Source of the DNA: Acidimicrobiaceae bacterium
GTDB taxonomy: Bacteria; Actinomycetota; Acidimicrobiia; Acidimicrobiales; Palsa-688
Assembly: GCA_003158835.1 (NCBI GenBank)
Contig: PMLI01000462.1
Span: 1 to 14,617 of the forward strand
DNA: 14,617 nucleotides
Direction: 5' to 3'
Shown: positions 1 through 7,985 of the stretch, in pieces
Layout: each line of letters starts with the position of its first letter
How positions within the stretch are numbered: the first letter of the stretch is position 1
Notes under the pieces: model-generated
What the model saw: the letters and a program-made list of their open reading frames with translations, nothing else
Told to the model about the DNA's origin: nothing
Databases searched by the model: none
Made by a program: the position numbers and the translations under genes

Positions 1-1
1 G

Positions 2-1816
2 GACCTGCCCGGTGCGGTATATGTAAAAGGCGTCTCCCCGAATTTGCCGTCCTTCGCTCGGCGCGCATGGGACGGGACCGCGTCAGAAGTGCACGTACAA
101 TTCCCAGATGGCGGCACTGACATGTTTTCGGTACTGACCCCGTCTGAAGAACTTCTAAACGACGTCGAGCTGGCCATCTCGGCTGCGTGGTCACTCGGAC
201 TTGACTCGCGCTCCATCGCCGCAGCGATCCAGGGGTACGCTCCTACTTCAACTCGAATTGAGACTTGGCGTTCCCCCAGTGGCCTCACCCTCGTGCGCGA
301 CGTCGTCACCCCCGACCCTATGGCGGTGAGTTCAGCCTTACGTGCGGCCAAGCGCCTCGTAGGAGACGGTGGCCGCAGGATTGTCGTGCTCGGAGAGCCG
401 ACCATGGCCTGGGACCAAAGCGCTGTGTCCGACTTGGCCCAGACCCTTAGCGCTGAAGGAGTGGACGAAGTGCTCGGCTTGGCGCACGACACTCAACGGG
501 GCGTTGCCGAAGCAATGCAGGCTAAGGACAGCGTTACCCGGGCCCGGCTCTTTGAATCCGGTGACGAACTACAGCGTTATCTTGTGGGTAACTTGCGGCT
601 CGGCGACGTGTGCTTAGTGCAATCCCCGCCCGGCCGCCCGATCAGTGACATGTCCGGATTGCTAGTGGAGGCGATGGCACCCAACCGGCTTTACTTGGAT
701 ATGTCGGCGATGGAGGACAACGTCGCCACATTCAGACGTCTCGTTGGCCCCTCGGTGCGTATCATGGCCATGGTCAAAGCCCTGGCCTACGGCACTGACG
801 CCACAGCCGTGAGCCTCGCCCTTCTTGACTCTGGTGTGGACTTTCTGGGTGTCTCTGGCGCTGACGAAGGCGTCGCGTTACGTCGTGCCGGTGTCACCCT
901 TCCGGTCCTTGTCCTTCTAGGCACCGAGACTGAGATCGACAAGATGGTCCGTCACGGACTTACGCCCCTTGTCTATTCCGAGACAATGGCGCGGGCTGTG
1001 AGTAGCTACGCTCGGGCACACATGACGGCGATCTCGGTACATGTCGAGGTCGAGACAGGGATGCACCGCACCGGCCTGGACTGGGACGAGTCGTCGGTTT
1101 TCAGCGGCTCAATGACGGCGATCGATTGCATCCGTGAGTTGTCTTCACTGGACAAAGTAGAAATCGAGGGTCTAATGACCCATCTGGCGTCCGCTGACGA
1201 CCCAAGCCAAGATCCCATGACGTTGCTCCAACTTCAACGCTTTGAGCACGTCGCCGCCGCGGCACACGAGCTCGGGACCACGCCCATCCTCCATGCAGCC
1301 GCCACCGCAGGCACGGTACGCTTCCCGGCCGCGCGGTACGATATGGTGAGGATTGGTCTTGGCCTGTTCGGTCTGCACCCTTCCGAGGCGACGGCGCAGT
1401 TAATCCACCTAGAGCCCGTTATCAGTCTCGTCAGCCGACTAGTGCAGGTATCGAATGTTCCCGAGGGTGAGGGTGTCGGCTACGGCGGGACTTGGCTAGC
1501 TCCGCCCGGAGGCGGGAGGGTCGGAGTCGTGCCAGCCGGGTACCATGACTGCATCCCTCGTTCCTTTTCCAATTTCGGTTACGTCATCGTGGCAAATGCC
1601 AGGTGCCCAATTATAGGCCGCGTGTCGATGGACTCGATGACCATCGACCTGTCGCATTGCCCTTCTGCCGGTGTCGGCTCGGAAGTTCTTATATACGGGC
1701 GCATGGGCAAGTCGCTAGTCGCTCTCGAAGAGGTATCGCAGGCAATCCACACAATCCCCTATGAGGTAATGGCGCGCGTGGGGCCCCGTGTGCAGCGCGT
1801 GTTTAGTAGGCACTAG
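2..1816 (+). CDS. alr: MurF-like region fused to alanine racemase (5'-partial)
   Basis: The frame is open to the left edge, so the N-terminus lies outside the window. A TTG at 44 is the first start-like codon inside, but the reading upstream still looks like protein, so residues are numbered from 44. Residues 1-212 resemble the end of the central domain and the C-terminal domain of a Mur ligase (RRIVVLGEP near 111-119). However, the MurF DDSYNANP motif is replaced by RDVVTPDP (85-92) and the VLVKGSR region by CLVQSPPGR. Residues 213-590 are a complete alanine racemase, which interconverts L- and D-Ala using PLP. Lys245 in MVKALAYG is the expected PLP lysine, Tyr480 in VGYGGTW the expected second catalytic base, and GYHDCIPR and MDSMTIDL match later family motifs. 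MurF-Alr fusions are known in Bacteroidota, where the MurF part is active. Here the Mur part looks catalytically dead (inference). It converges on murF, 75 bases away. Confidence 0.85.
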   Translation, partial: DLPGAVYVKGVSPNLPSFARRAWDGTASEVHVQFPDGGTDMFSVLTPSEELLNDVELAISAAWSLGLDSRSIAAAIQGYAPTSTRIETWRSPSGLTLVRDVVTPDPMAVSSALRAAKRLVGDGGRRIVVLGEPTMAWDQSAVSDLAQTLSAEGVDEVLGLAHDTQRGVAEAMQAKDSVTRARLFESGDELQRYLVGNLRLGDVCLVQSPPGRPISDMSGLLVEAMAPNRLYLDMSAMEDNVATFRRLVGPSVRIMAMVKALAYGTDATAVSLALLDSGVDFLGVSGADEGVALRRAGVTLPVLVLLGTETEIDKMVRHGLTPLVYSETMARAVSSYARAHMTAISVHVEVETGMHRTGLDWDESSVFSGSMTAIDCIRELSSLDKVEIEGLMTHLASADDPSQDPMTLLQLQRFEHVAAAAHELGTTPILHAAATAGTVRFPAARYDMVRIGLGLFGLHPSEATAQLIHLEPVISLVSRLVQVSNVPEGEGVGYGGTWLAPPGGGRVGVVPAGYHDCIPRSFSNFGYVIVANARCPIIGRVSMDSMTIDLSHCPSAGVGSEVLIYGRMGKSLVALEEVSQAIHTIPYEVMARVGPRVQRVFSRH

Positions 1817-1891
1817 CGCGCTGCCCACCTCCGGTGCTGGTCAGCTTCGTCGACGCCTCTCGGCCGTGATGGTGCAGTGATGGCCCCTGAA

Positions 1892-3211
1892 CTAAAGGCG
1901 CTCCGCATCCTCGGGCCCGCAAAGTGACTCGGCAAGATGCTCCAGGGCGGACACCCGGCTACCCTTGACAAGGACGACAGTGCCCTCATCACATGCTTCA
2001 ACCCTCTTGGCCGCGGTCACAAAGTCTTCGAAGTTCTCTACGCCGTACTCTGGCGCGCGGACAGCGAGCATCTCTATACCCAACCTCTCCGCAACAGCGC
2101 GTACGGCCTCATGCTCAGCGCGGCTCACCGCGCCGAGCTCGGCCATCTCGCCCACGATGGCTATGCGGCGCGAAGCCGGCAGGTCAGCCAACGCCTGCAG
2201 AGCCGCTCGCGTCGACTCAGGGTTCGAGTTGTAGCTATCGTCGATCACCCGGAACCCCGCCCTGGCGGTCCGCACCGCCATACGCCCGGCCGAAATCGGT
2301 GCCTCCGCCAATGCCCCAGCCATGGCGTCCGTCGGAACGCCGAAGTGGCCGCCAACAGCGATCGCGGCTCCGGCATTCACCACCTGGTGGCGCCCACGAG
2401 CAGCCAGCACGGTCTCGAACCTGCCCCACGGGGTGTCCGCCTGGAGCCGGGGCCTCAGTTCGGCGTCGATGGACACCAGCCGAACTTTCACGTCCCCTTG
2501 AGCACCGAAGAACAAAACCGGGCAGCGTGCCTCACGCGCCATGCCCGCCACGAGCGGGTCATCGGCGTTCAGGACAGCGAGGCCGTTTGGCGGCAGCGCC
2601 CTAACCAGGTCCGCCTTCTCGTCGGCGACCCCTGCTTCGTCGCCAAAGCCTTCCGTGTGGGCCCTCGCCACACGGGTGACCACCCCCACCTCTGGTAGCG
2701 CAATTCGGCACAGGGCGGCGATCTCGCCTGGGGCATTCGTCCCAATCTCAAGGACAAGCGCCTCACAGGCGTCCGGGGCGTTCAGGACCGTCAACGGCAC
2801 GCCCAGGTAATTATTGAACGACCGCTCGCTAGCATAGGTTGCCAAGGTAGCCGCCAGCACTGCTCTCGTAAGATCCTTGGTCGTGGTCTTGCCGACTGAG
2901 CCCGTGATGCCTATTCTCCTCGCTCCCAAGCGCTCGCGAGCGAAGACCGCAAGATCTTTCAAAGCGTCCACCGTGTTTACGACAAATATGGCCTTCTCGT
3001 TCGTGTCGGCACGCTCGGTCAGATAGGCGCTCGCACCGCGCAATAAGGCCTCACCGATGTAATCGTGGCCGTCGCGCCGTCCACGCACTGGCACGAACAA
3101 CCTGCCTCGGACCGCACGACGCGAGTCGGTAACGACCCCGTCCACGACCAGGGCCGGGCCCCCAGCCCGACCGCCGACGGCAGAAGCAACGTCCTGCCCG
3201 GTGAACCTCAT
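1892..3211 (-). CDS. murF: UDP-N-acetylmuramoyl-tripeptide--D-alanyl-D-alanine ligase
   Basis: MurF joins a D-Ala-D-Ala-type dipeptide to the UDP-MurNAc-tripeptide in the cytoplasm, using ATP. All three Mur-ligase domains are visible in 439 residues, a normal length: an N-terminal UDP-binding domain (1-95, ending near GARRIGITG), the ATPase domain with P-loop GSVGKTTT (104-111), SFNNYLGVPLT (131-141) and EIGTNAPGEI (155-164), and a C-terminal domain with DDSYNSNP (324-331), VGEMAELG and VLVKGSR (413-419). An ATG at 3250 is in frame, but the start at 3211 fits the family N-terminus (MRFTGQDVASAVGG). It also overlaps the ligase stop as ATGA, which suggests translational coupling. All expected motifs are present, so this is probably the working MurF of the cluster. 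It converges on the racemase fusion. Confidence 0.93.
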   Translation of the reverse strand: MRFTGQDVASAVGGRAGGPALVVDGVVTDSRRAVRGRLFVPVRGRRDGHDYIGEALLRGASAYLTERADTNEKAIFVVNTVDALKDLAVFARERLGARRIGITGSVGKTTTKDLTRAVLAATLATYASERSFNNYLGVPLTVLNAPDACEALVLEIGTNAPGEIAALCRIALPEVGVVTRVARAHTEGFGDEAGVADEKADLVRALPPNGLAVLNADDPLVAGMAREARCPVLFFGAQGDVKVRLVSIDAELRPRLQADTPWGRFETVLAARGRHQVVNAGAAIAVGGHFGVPTDAMAGALAEAPISAGRMAVRTARAGFRVIDDSYNSNPESTRAALQALADLPASRRIAIVGEMAELGAVSRAEHEAVRAVAERLGIEMLAVRAPEYGVENFEDFVTAAKRVEACDEGTVVLVKGSRVSALEHLAESLCGPEDAERL

Positions 3212-5757
3212 CTCGCCCCGTCCAGCGCCTGAGGCCGGCAGGGCCGGCACCGAGCGCGCCCGGCTCCCAAATGGTCGTAGCTCTCCACTGAACGCCCGAG
3301 ATCGATGATGTGCTCGAGCAGGTCCCTGGGGTAGAGCGGCTCGGGTTCCTCGAGGGCCTGTTGGTAGAGAACGGTCGCCGGCGATAGTGCCGGCAGTGAG
3401 TTCGCCTCAATGACTATTATCTCGCCCGACTTACGGTTCATAAATGCGTCTATCCTCCCGTAGCCTCCGAGGCCGAGAAGACGGGCGACGCGGGCGACGA
3501 GTTCTCGGGTCTTTACGACTGCCTGAGGTTCCACCGGCCCAATTGGGGGCGCCGGCGGGGGGGTTATGTTCACTCCCGTCCCGCCCATGAATTTCTCTTC
3601 GACACTTAGCACCCCGCGGTTGACGACGGTGAGGCTGGGTGCCAGGGCGCGCATCTCCCCTTCGAGGCCCAGAAGGCCGACGGTCACCTCGATCCATCCG
3701 GTGTCGCGGTCCACCCCCCAACGAAGGCTCGACGGCTCGGTTGTCCCTGGCCAGGACGAGCCGGCCACGGGGCGAGCCTCCGCGACGCTCGCTTCGCTCG
3801 GGTGGCCCGTTACGACCCTGATGTCGTCGGTTTCCACAAAGGCCTCGATCAACCAGCAGGACACACTGCTGGGAAGATCGACAAGCTGACCTTCGCCCAA
3901 CAGAGAAAAGGCGGCCCCGTCCAGACGCGTTTGACCGGACCGCATCGCATCGAGGTACACGGCCAGCTCCCGTGGTCCCGTTAGCGGGACGACTCCGGTC
4001 GAGCAGCCGTCAGAGAGAGGCTTGACCACTAGCGTGGGAGTACCGCAAGCCCGCACAGCGCGCCCCCAGATCGCTTCGGCAGAGTCAGCGAAAGCCTCGT
4101 CCGAGCTCACCTTTAGCTTGTCGGTAACGTGGATGCCGTCATCCGCGTACCCTGCCAACCGACGGCCCGTCTCGTACTTGTCCATGCAGAGCTTTGATGC
4201 CTGCGGCCCTGACCCGTTATAGGAAATGTTACGGTCCGTCAATTGCTGTTGGAGAGTGCCGTCCTCGCCAGGACCGCCGTGAAGTGCTATGAACACGAAG
4301 CTCTGGCCGCTGAGGAACTCGTCAAAGCTCAGCCGGCGCGGGACGGTCATGGTGAGCGAGTGTTGCCAGTCTTCCAGCTTGAGCTCGGAGAGGACCTCTT
4401 GGGCAAGGCGGGCGCGGAGCGGCTGGAGGTCAGCCGCCGACTGGCACAGTTCGCTGATCTGTTCGACACTGTGGCGGAGGGCGAACGCATACGGGAGCTC
4501 CCAGACGGTTGCGTCGTCCTCGAGGAGGTACGGAGCCGGTTCGTACCTGAGAGAACGCGCCAATTTGAGCCATACGTTGGTGCCGCTCAGCACCGACACC
4601 TGGCGTTCTGCGGTCTGGCCGCCGAACAGGATGGGTACCCGCTGCCGGCCGGGACGGTCCCGGCTCGCCCGCCAATGGGAAGTGGGGAGCGGTATCTCCC
4701 ACCTCTGGCAGGCGGTCGAGAGGACCAGCCTTAGGACGTCCGCATGGTCCATGCCGGCTTCGGCCGCCTGTATAAACAGAAAACTGTTTTGCTCCATACC
4801 GCTGATCGGGTTGATATCCGATATGAGAAGTTGGCCATCCGGCAAAAGCCACGAGTCGATGCGTGAAAAATCACGCAGGCCCAAGCTCGCAAAACTGGCC
4901 TCGGCCATCCTGCGGATACCCCGGATCGTACGTTCTGAGACCCTCGGAGGGCAATGGTAACGTGCGTCATCGCTCGCCAGGTACTTGTGGCGGTACGAGA
5001 ATATGTCCTCAGGGCCTCGGTGGCGCAGCTCGACTTCGACCGGCATGAGGGCGACTGGCCCGTTCGGCCGTTCTAAAACGATCGTGGTGAACTCCGTACC
5101 GTCGATAAAAGGCTGAACGACGACGCTTCCGTGGTCGCGAGCGGATTCGCGTACCCTGTCGATCGTCTTCGCGGCGGCGTCGGGCCCGTCCTGGTCGATC
5201 ACGGTTATACCTAGGCTGGAGCCACCGCGCGAGGGCTTGATGACGAGTTTCGACCAACCGAGCACCGCGCCAAGAGCTTCGTCCCCGACCGCCGGTTCGC
5301 CCTCAGTCGAGTAGAGGACGGTGGGCACGGAGGGGATCCCGCGGGCGAGCAATGCACCGTGAGCAAGGAACTTGTCATACGCGGTGCGGCACTCGGCGGA
5401 GCCCGACCCGACGTAAGGAACGCCCATCTCCTCCAACAAGCCCTGTACGGTGCCGTCTTCCCCGAAGCTCCCGTGCATTACCGGGAACGCGATGTCTGCG
5501 TCCTGGAGGAGAAAGCCTAGCTCGGCCGGCGAGAGCGGCTTAGCCAGCTGCGAGAGTTTGAAGTCAAAGTCGTCGGGAGTGTTCGAGTACAACGACGTGC
5601 GGGAAATATGATGGGCTGCACAGCGGCGGTCGAAATAGACAATGGGGTCGATTTGAAGACCGTCTCCTTCGAGGTGGTCCGCTACAGACCGAGCTGAGTT
5701 CAGCGAGATTGCTCTTTCCGGAGATGGCCCACCAAGAAGTAAGGCGACCTTAAGCAT
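3208..5757 (-). CDS. ddl: Tandem D-alanine--D-alanine ligase (two fused Ddl units)
   Basis: At 849 residues this is more than twice a normal Ddl (about 300-370) and contains two complete ATP-grasp ligases. Unit 1 (1-350) has GGPSPER (Glu14), HGSFGEDG (95-102), DK 128-129, VIKPSRGGSS (172-181), the omega-loop HKY (257-259), SRID (298-301) and a metal-site DIN (314-316) where Glu is usual. Unit 2 (373-820) has GGQTAER (Glu384), HGGPGEDG (493-500), DK 526-527, VVKP with GCS (584-586) in place of the usual GSS, EKF (721-723), GRID (767-770) and EAN (784-786). Ddl joins two D-Ala molecules. Tyr at the omega-loop position suits D-Ala as second substrate, while Phe at the same place occurs in D-Ala-D-Lac ligases of Leuconostoc type. 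A tandem Ddl architecture is known from plant and moss Ddl proteins. The last 30 residues look unstructured and overlap the ORF upstream of the murF start. No clear Shine-Dalgarno is seen. The ATG at 5757 directly precedes the family N-terminus LKVALLLGG. Confidence 0.9.
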   Translation of the reverse strand: MLKVALLLGGPSPERAISLNSARSVADHLEGDGLQIDPIVYFDRRCAAHHISRTSLYSNTPDDFDFKLSQLAKPLSPAELGFLLQDADIAFPVMHGSFGEDGTVQGLLEEMGVPYVGSGSAECRTAYDKFLAHGALLARGIPSVPTVLYSTEGEPAVGDEALGAVLGWSKLVIKPSRGGSSLGITVIDQDGPDAAAKTIDRVRESARDHGSVVVQPFIDGTEFTTIVLERPNGPVALMPVEVELRHRGPEDIFSYRHKYLASDDARYHCPPRVSERTIRGIRRMAEASFASLGLRDFSRIDSWLLPDGQLLISDINPISGMEQNSFLFIQAAEAGMDHADVLRLVLSTACQRWEIPLPTSHWRASRDRPGRQRVPILFGGQTAERQVSVLSGTNVWLKLARSLRYEPAPYLLEDDATVWELPYAFALRHSVEQISELCQSAADLQPLRARLAQEVLSELKLEDWQHSLTMTVPRRLSFDEFLSGQSFVFIALHGGPGEDGTLQQQLTDRNISYNGSGPQASKLCMDKYETGRRLAGYADDGIHVTDKLKVSSDEAFADSAEAIWGRAVRACGTPTLVVKPLSDGCSTGVVPLTGPRELAVYLDAMRSGQTRLDGAAFSLLGEGQLVDLPSSVSCWLIEAFVETDDIRVVTGHPSEASVAEARPVAGSSWPGTTEPSSLRWGVDRDTGWIEVTVGLLGLEGEMRALAPSLTVVNRGVLSVEEKFMGGTGVNITPPPAPPIGPVEPQAVVKTRELVARVARLLGLGGYGRIDAFMNRKSGEIIVIEANSLPALSPATVLYQQALEEPEPLYPRDLLEHIIDLGRSVESYDHLGAGRARCRPCRPQALDGAR

Positions 5758-6059
5758 GGCACTGGCTTCGACGGGTCACCCAACCTGGCGACAGCGTGTC
5801 TTTCATTTTGGTGGCCGGCCTTCGGGGGCTGAGGCCCCATTGACCGCTTTCGTTTTCTTGGGGGTACGGGAAGGGGCTTCGCATCGCGGCCCCACTCTAG
5901 TGGGGCCTGGTGGCGCTCAGTTCTGTCCAGCATTGGCCGCCGAGCGCGAGGGCGGGGCGACCCCAATTACCGAAGAATTCGCCGGCCTCGTCCGGGGCTG
6001 GCCGAAGCGGGCCCCATAGCGCCTAGGGCTGACCGGACGCTGAGCCGGGGCGCTCCTCC
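5758..6059. other. Divergent gap with two hairpins, no supported gene
   Basis: About 300 bases separate the ligase start from the solute-binding-protein remnant. Short open frames exist here but none resembles a protein family. Two inverted repeats are visible: GGGGC/GCCCC around a 4-base loop (5825-5838), and GGCCCCAC/GTGGGGCC around TCTA (5888-5907). They lie on the 5' side of the ligase gene, so they could sit in its leader or belong to the end of an old mobile element. No convincing promoter could be picked out. Confidence 0.4.
5888..5907. repeat. 8-bp inverted repeat hairpin
   Basis: GGCCCCAC and GTGGGGCC form a perfect 8-bp stem with the loop TCTA. There is no run of T on either side, so a classical terminator is not supported. 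The hairpin lies 131 bases upstream of the tandem ligase start. Confidence 0.5.
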
Positions 6060-6989
6060 ATCTCCTCCACGGGCCGCAAAGGGTGCATCCTGTGGAGTGC
6101 GTTCGCCCTGCTCGCCAGCGGGGTCATCGCCGTCCCCGCCGTGGCGGCGGCCCCGAAGGTGGCGACGCCGAGCGCGCCGCTGTACCACGAGATGCCTGCC
6201 TGGGTGCAGAAGGCCGGGCAGTAGAACGTGGGGACCTCGCTCGCCTTCCCCCCCTACGACTTCAACACCGCCTCGAACAGCACCGTTATCGGCTTCGAGC
6301 CGGACCTGGACCAGGCGCTGTCCAAGCTGCTCGGCGTGCCCTTCGTGCTGCGCGTCGCCCAGTTCCCCCAGCTCGTGCTCGGCGTCGCCTCGCACCGCTT
6401 CGACATCGCCATCGACGGCATCTCCGACAGCCGGGCCCGCGAGAAGCAGGTCGACTTCGTCGACTACGGGCAGGCCGCGCTCGTCATCCTGACGCCGACG
6501 GGCGGCGCCGCGCAGGTGAAGTCGGTCGCCTCGATCTGTGGCAACTCCCTCGCCCACGCCCAGGGCACCTACGGCCAGCAAACGTCGCAGGACATCACTT
6601 TGCTGTGCAAGCAGCGCCACCTCGCCGAGCCGAAGGTCGTGCAGTTCCCGGACGCCCCCTCGATACAGCTCGCGCTCGAATCGGGGCGGATCGCGTTCGA
6701 GCTCGAGGACACGGTCACCGGCGGCTGGGACGTGTTGCAGTCCAAGGGCAAGATCGCCGACGTCCCGATCACCGGCTTCACCAACAGCCAGTACAACGGC
6801 GACTTCGCCGAGGAGCTGTTCGGGGTGGTCGTCGGCAAGGGCCAGCACCAGCTCGAGGTGGCGTTGCGTGACGCCTTCAAGATCGCCGAGCTTACGACCG
6901 ACGAGCGGGGCACGCTCGGACGCCAGCGGGCGGAGTACTACCCGCGGCGGCAAGCCGACGCGGTGCTCGAGCTTCTACCGACGAGGTGA
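6060..6989 (+). pseudogene. Amino-acid-type ABC transporter solute-binding protein, interrupted by TAG
   Basis: Extracellular solute-binding proteins of family 3 capture amino acids or similar solutes for an ABC importer. One frame from about 6063 shows a secretion signal (RKG, then a hydrophobic stretch near 6081-6131, then an Ala-rich end), the mature start YHEMPAWVQKAG, an in-frame TAG at 6222-6224, and then NVGTSLAFPPYDF, the typical first strand of the family. Further matches are GFEPDLDQALSKLLG, ASHRFDIAIDGISDSRAREKQVDFVDY, the paired cysteines of ICGNS and LLCKQ, and GKGQHQLEVALRDAF. No ATG, GTG or TTG precedes the signal peptide in frame: the upstream stop is at 6030 and an ATC lies at 6060 where a start might have been. 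A GTG at 6228 could start a product, but it would lack the signal. No permease or ATPase gene is adjacent. The stop and missing start point to decay or to sequence error. Confidence 0.72.
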
Positions 6990-7087
6990 TCCGGCTCGAG
7001 CTCTTCGACGCTGCGCACGCCGCCATCGACTACCGCTACCCGCTCTCGCTCGCCTGGCTCTGCCGGCTGATGGGCAGCGATGGCTGA
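6880..7087 (+). pseudogene. Unrecognised coding remnant at the solute-binding-protein tail, with a frame slip
   Basis: After the solute-binding-protein match ends (about 6880), the frame continues as TTDERGTLGRQRAEYY and on to ELLPTR, stopping at 6989. This does not look like the usual end of that family. Supplying one base after 6980 moves reading into the frame ELLPDEVIRLELFDAAHAAI followed by DYRYPLSLAWLCRLMGSDG, which stops at 7085-7087 and has the composition of real protein. I do not recognise the family. It may be a fragment of a different gene joined to the solute-binding protein. Confidence 0.3.
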
Positions 7088-7165
7088 GAGGGATCGTCGC
7101 AAAGGACGCCCGAGACGTGATGAAACAAACCCGCCACTCACGTCAACTGCATAATTTCCATTGAA

Positions 7166-7196
7166 TTGATAGATCGAGTTGGGTGTCATGTAGAGT
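7166..7196 (+). promoter_or_regulatory. Possible promoter for a leaderless oxidoreductase mRNA
   Basis: An AT-rich island precedes the oxidoreductase start. TTGATA (7166-7171) and TAGAGT (7191-7196) resemble -35 and -10 boxes, with a long 19-base spacer. Transcription would start at about 7203-7204, on the ATG itself, and no Shine-Dalgarno is visible, so a leaderless transcript is plausible. The match is weak. Confidence 0.25.
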
Positions 7197-7203
7197 CTCG
7201 TCC

Positions 7204-7985
7204 ATGAAGGAAACGCCACCCGCCGCCCGGCCTACCGTCCGCTTCGGGCTGACGCTGTCCAATCGAGGCATCATGACCGGCGCATCCAGCCTGGAGGACA
7301 TGTTCGGCCTAGTGGCCGAGGCGGAAGCCGCGGCCGTGTGGGACTCGGTGTGGGTCGGCGACTCGGTCTTGGCCAAGCCCCGCGTCGATTCGGTGTGCTT
7401 ACTGAGCGCCATCGCGGCCCGCACCGAACGCGTGCGGCTGGGGGTGGCCTGCTTTGCCAGCACCCCTTTGCGGCACCCCGTGCTCCTGGCCTACCAATGG
7501 TCCAGCCTGGATTTGCTGAGCGGCGGCCGCTCGATCTTTGTGGCCTGCATGGGCACCGGGGGCCCAGGGGGCGGTGACTTCTTCAAGGAGTTCGAGGTTT
7601 TCGGCGTTGTTAAGGCCGGCCGAGCGGGCGGACCGCATGGAGGACGCGATCAACGTCCTGCGCCAGGCTTCTCTGGGCCCGGTCACGTACCACAGCGAGC
7701 GCATCCACCTGGATGACCTGGCCATCGAGCCACGCGCCCGCCAGAGCCCCCTGCCCATCTGGGTGACCTCGAACCCCGACCTGGCCAAGCCGGCCAACGT
7801 CGAGCGGGGCCTGCGGCGGGTGGCCCGGCTGGGGGACGGTTGGATGGTCGGGAGCCACACGGCCGAAGACGTGGCTCACCTGTCCGGCCAGCTTGATTCG
7901 TACCTGGTGGAGCACCGGGGCCAGGTGCCGCCGGAGTTTGTCAAGAGCCTCTACTACAACGTCGTCGGCGCTATAACGGCCACGG
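7204..7985 (+). pseudogene. LLM-class (possibly F420-dependent) oxidoreductase, frameshifted and 3'-truncated
   Basis: Luciferase-like TIM-barrel oxidoreductases use FMN or F420. The ATG at 7204 is followed by VRFGLTLSNRG, then AEAAAVWDSVWVGDS, IAARTERVRLGV and LRHPVLLAYQWSSLDLLSGGR, all typical of the barrel's N-terminal half. Near 7608-7613 the sequence switches frame: removing one base restores VVRPAERADRMEDAINVLRQ, where PAERA is a family signature. The second part (HLDDLAIEPRARQSPLPIWV, RRVARLGDGWMVG) follows the family until about residue 258. It then stops matching and runs without a stop into glycosidase-like sequence at about 7970-7995. A typical member has roughly 300 residues or more, so the C-terminus is missing. 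A cofactor cannot be assigned. It is probably a non-functional remnant. Confidence 0.78.

Noticed and set aside
1937..2698. Plus-strand open frame of 253 codons
   Set aside because: It is antisense to murF, which carries all expected motifs.
3553..3563. Run of G as a slippage site in the tandem ligase
   Set aside because: The frame stays open on both sides and the run simply encodes prolines in a PPP-containing loop.
1..5757. Classical vancomycin-resistance (vanHAX) operon
   Set aside because: No VanH dehydrogenase, VanX dipeptidase or VanRS regulator is present in the window.
6222..6224. TAG read through as pyrrolysine or by suppression
   Set aside because: No pyl genes or stem-loop are visible, and the missing start codon points to decay or error instead.
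5967..6953. Minus-strand open frame of 328 codons
   Set aside because: It is antisense to the solute-binding protein, has a biased Leu/Gly/Asp/Arg composition typical of GC-rich shadow frames, and shows no family motif.
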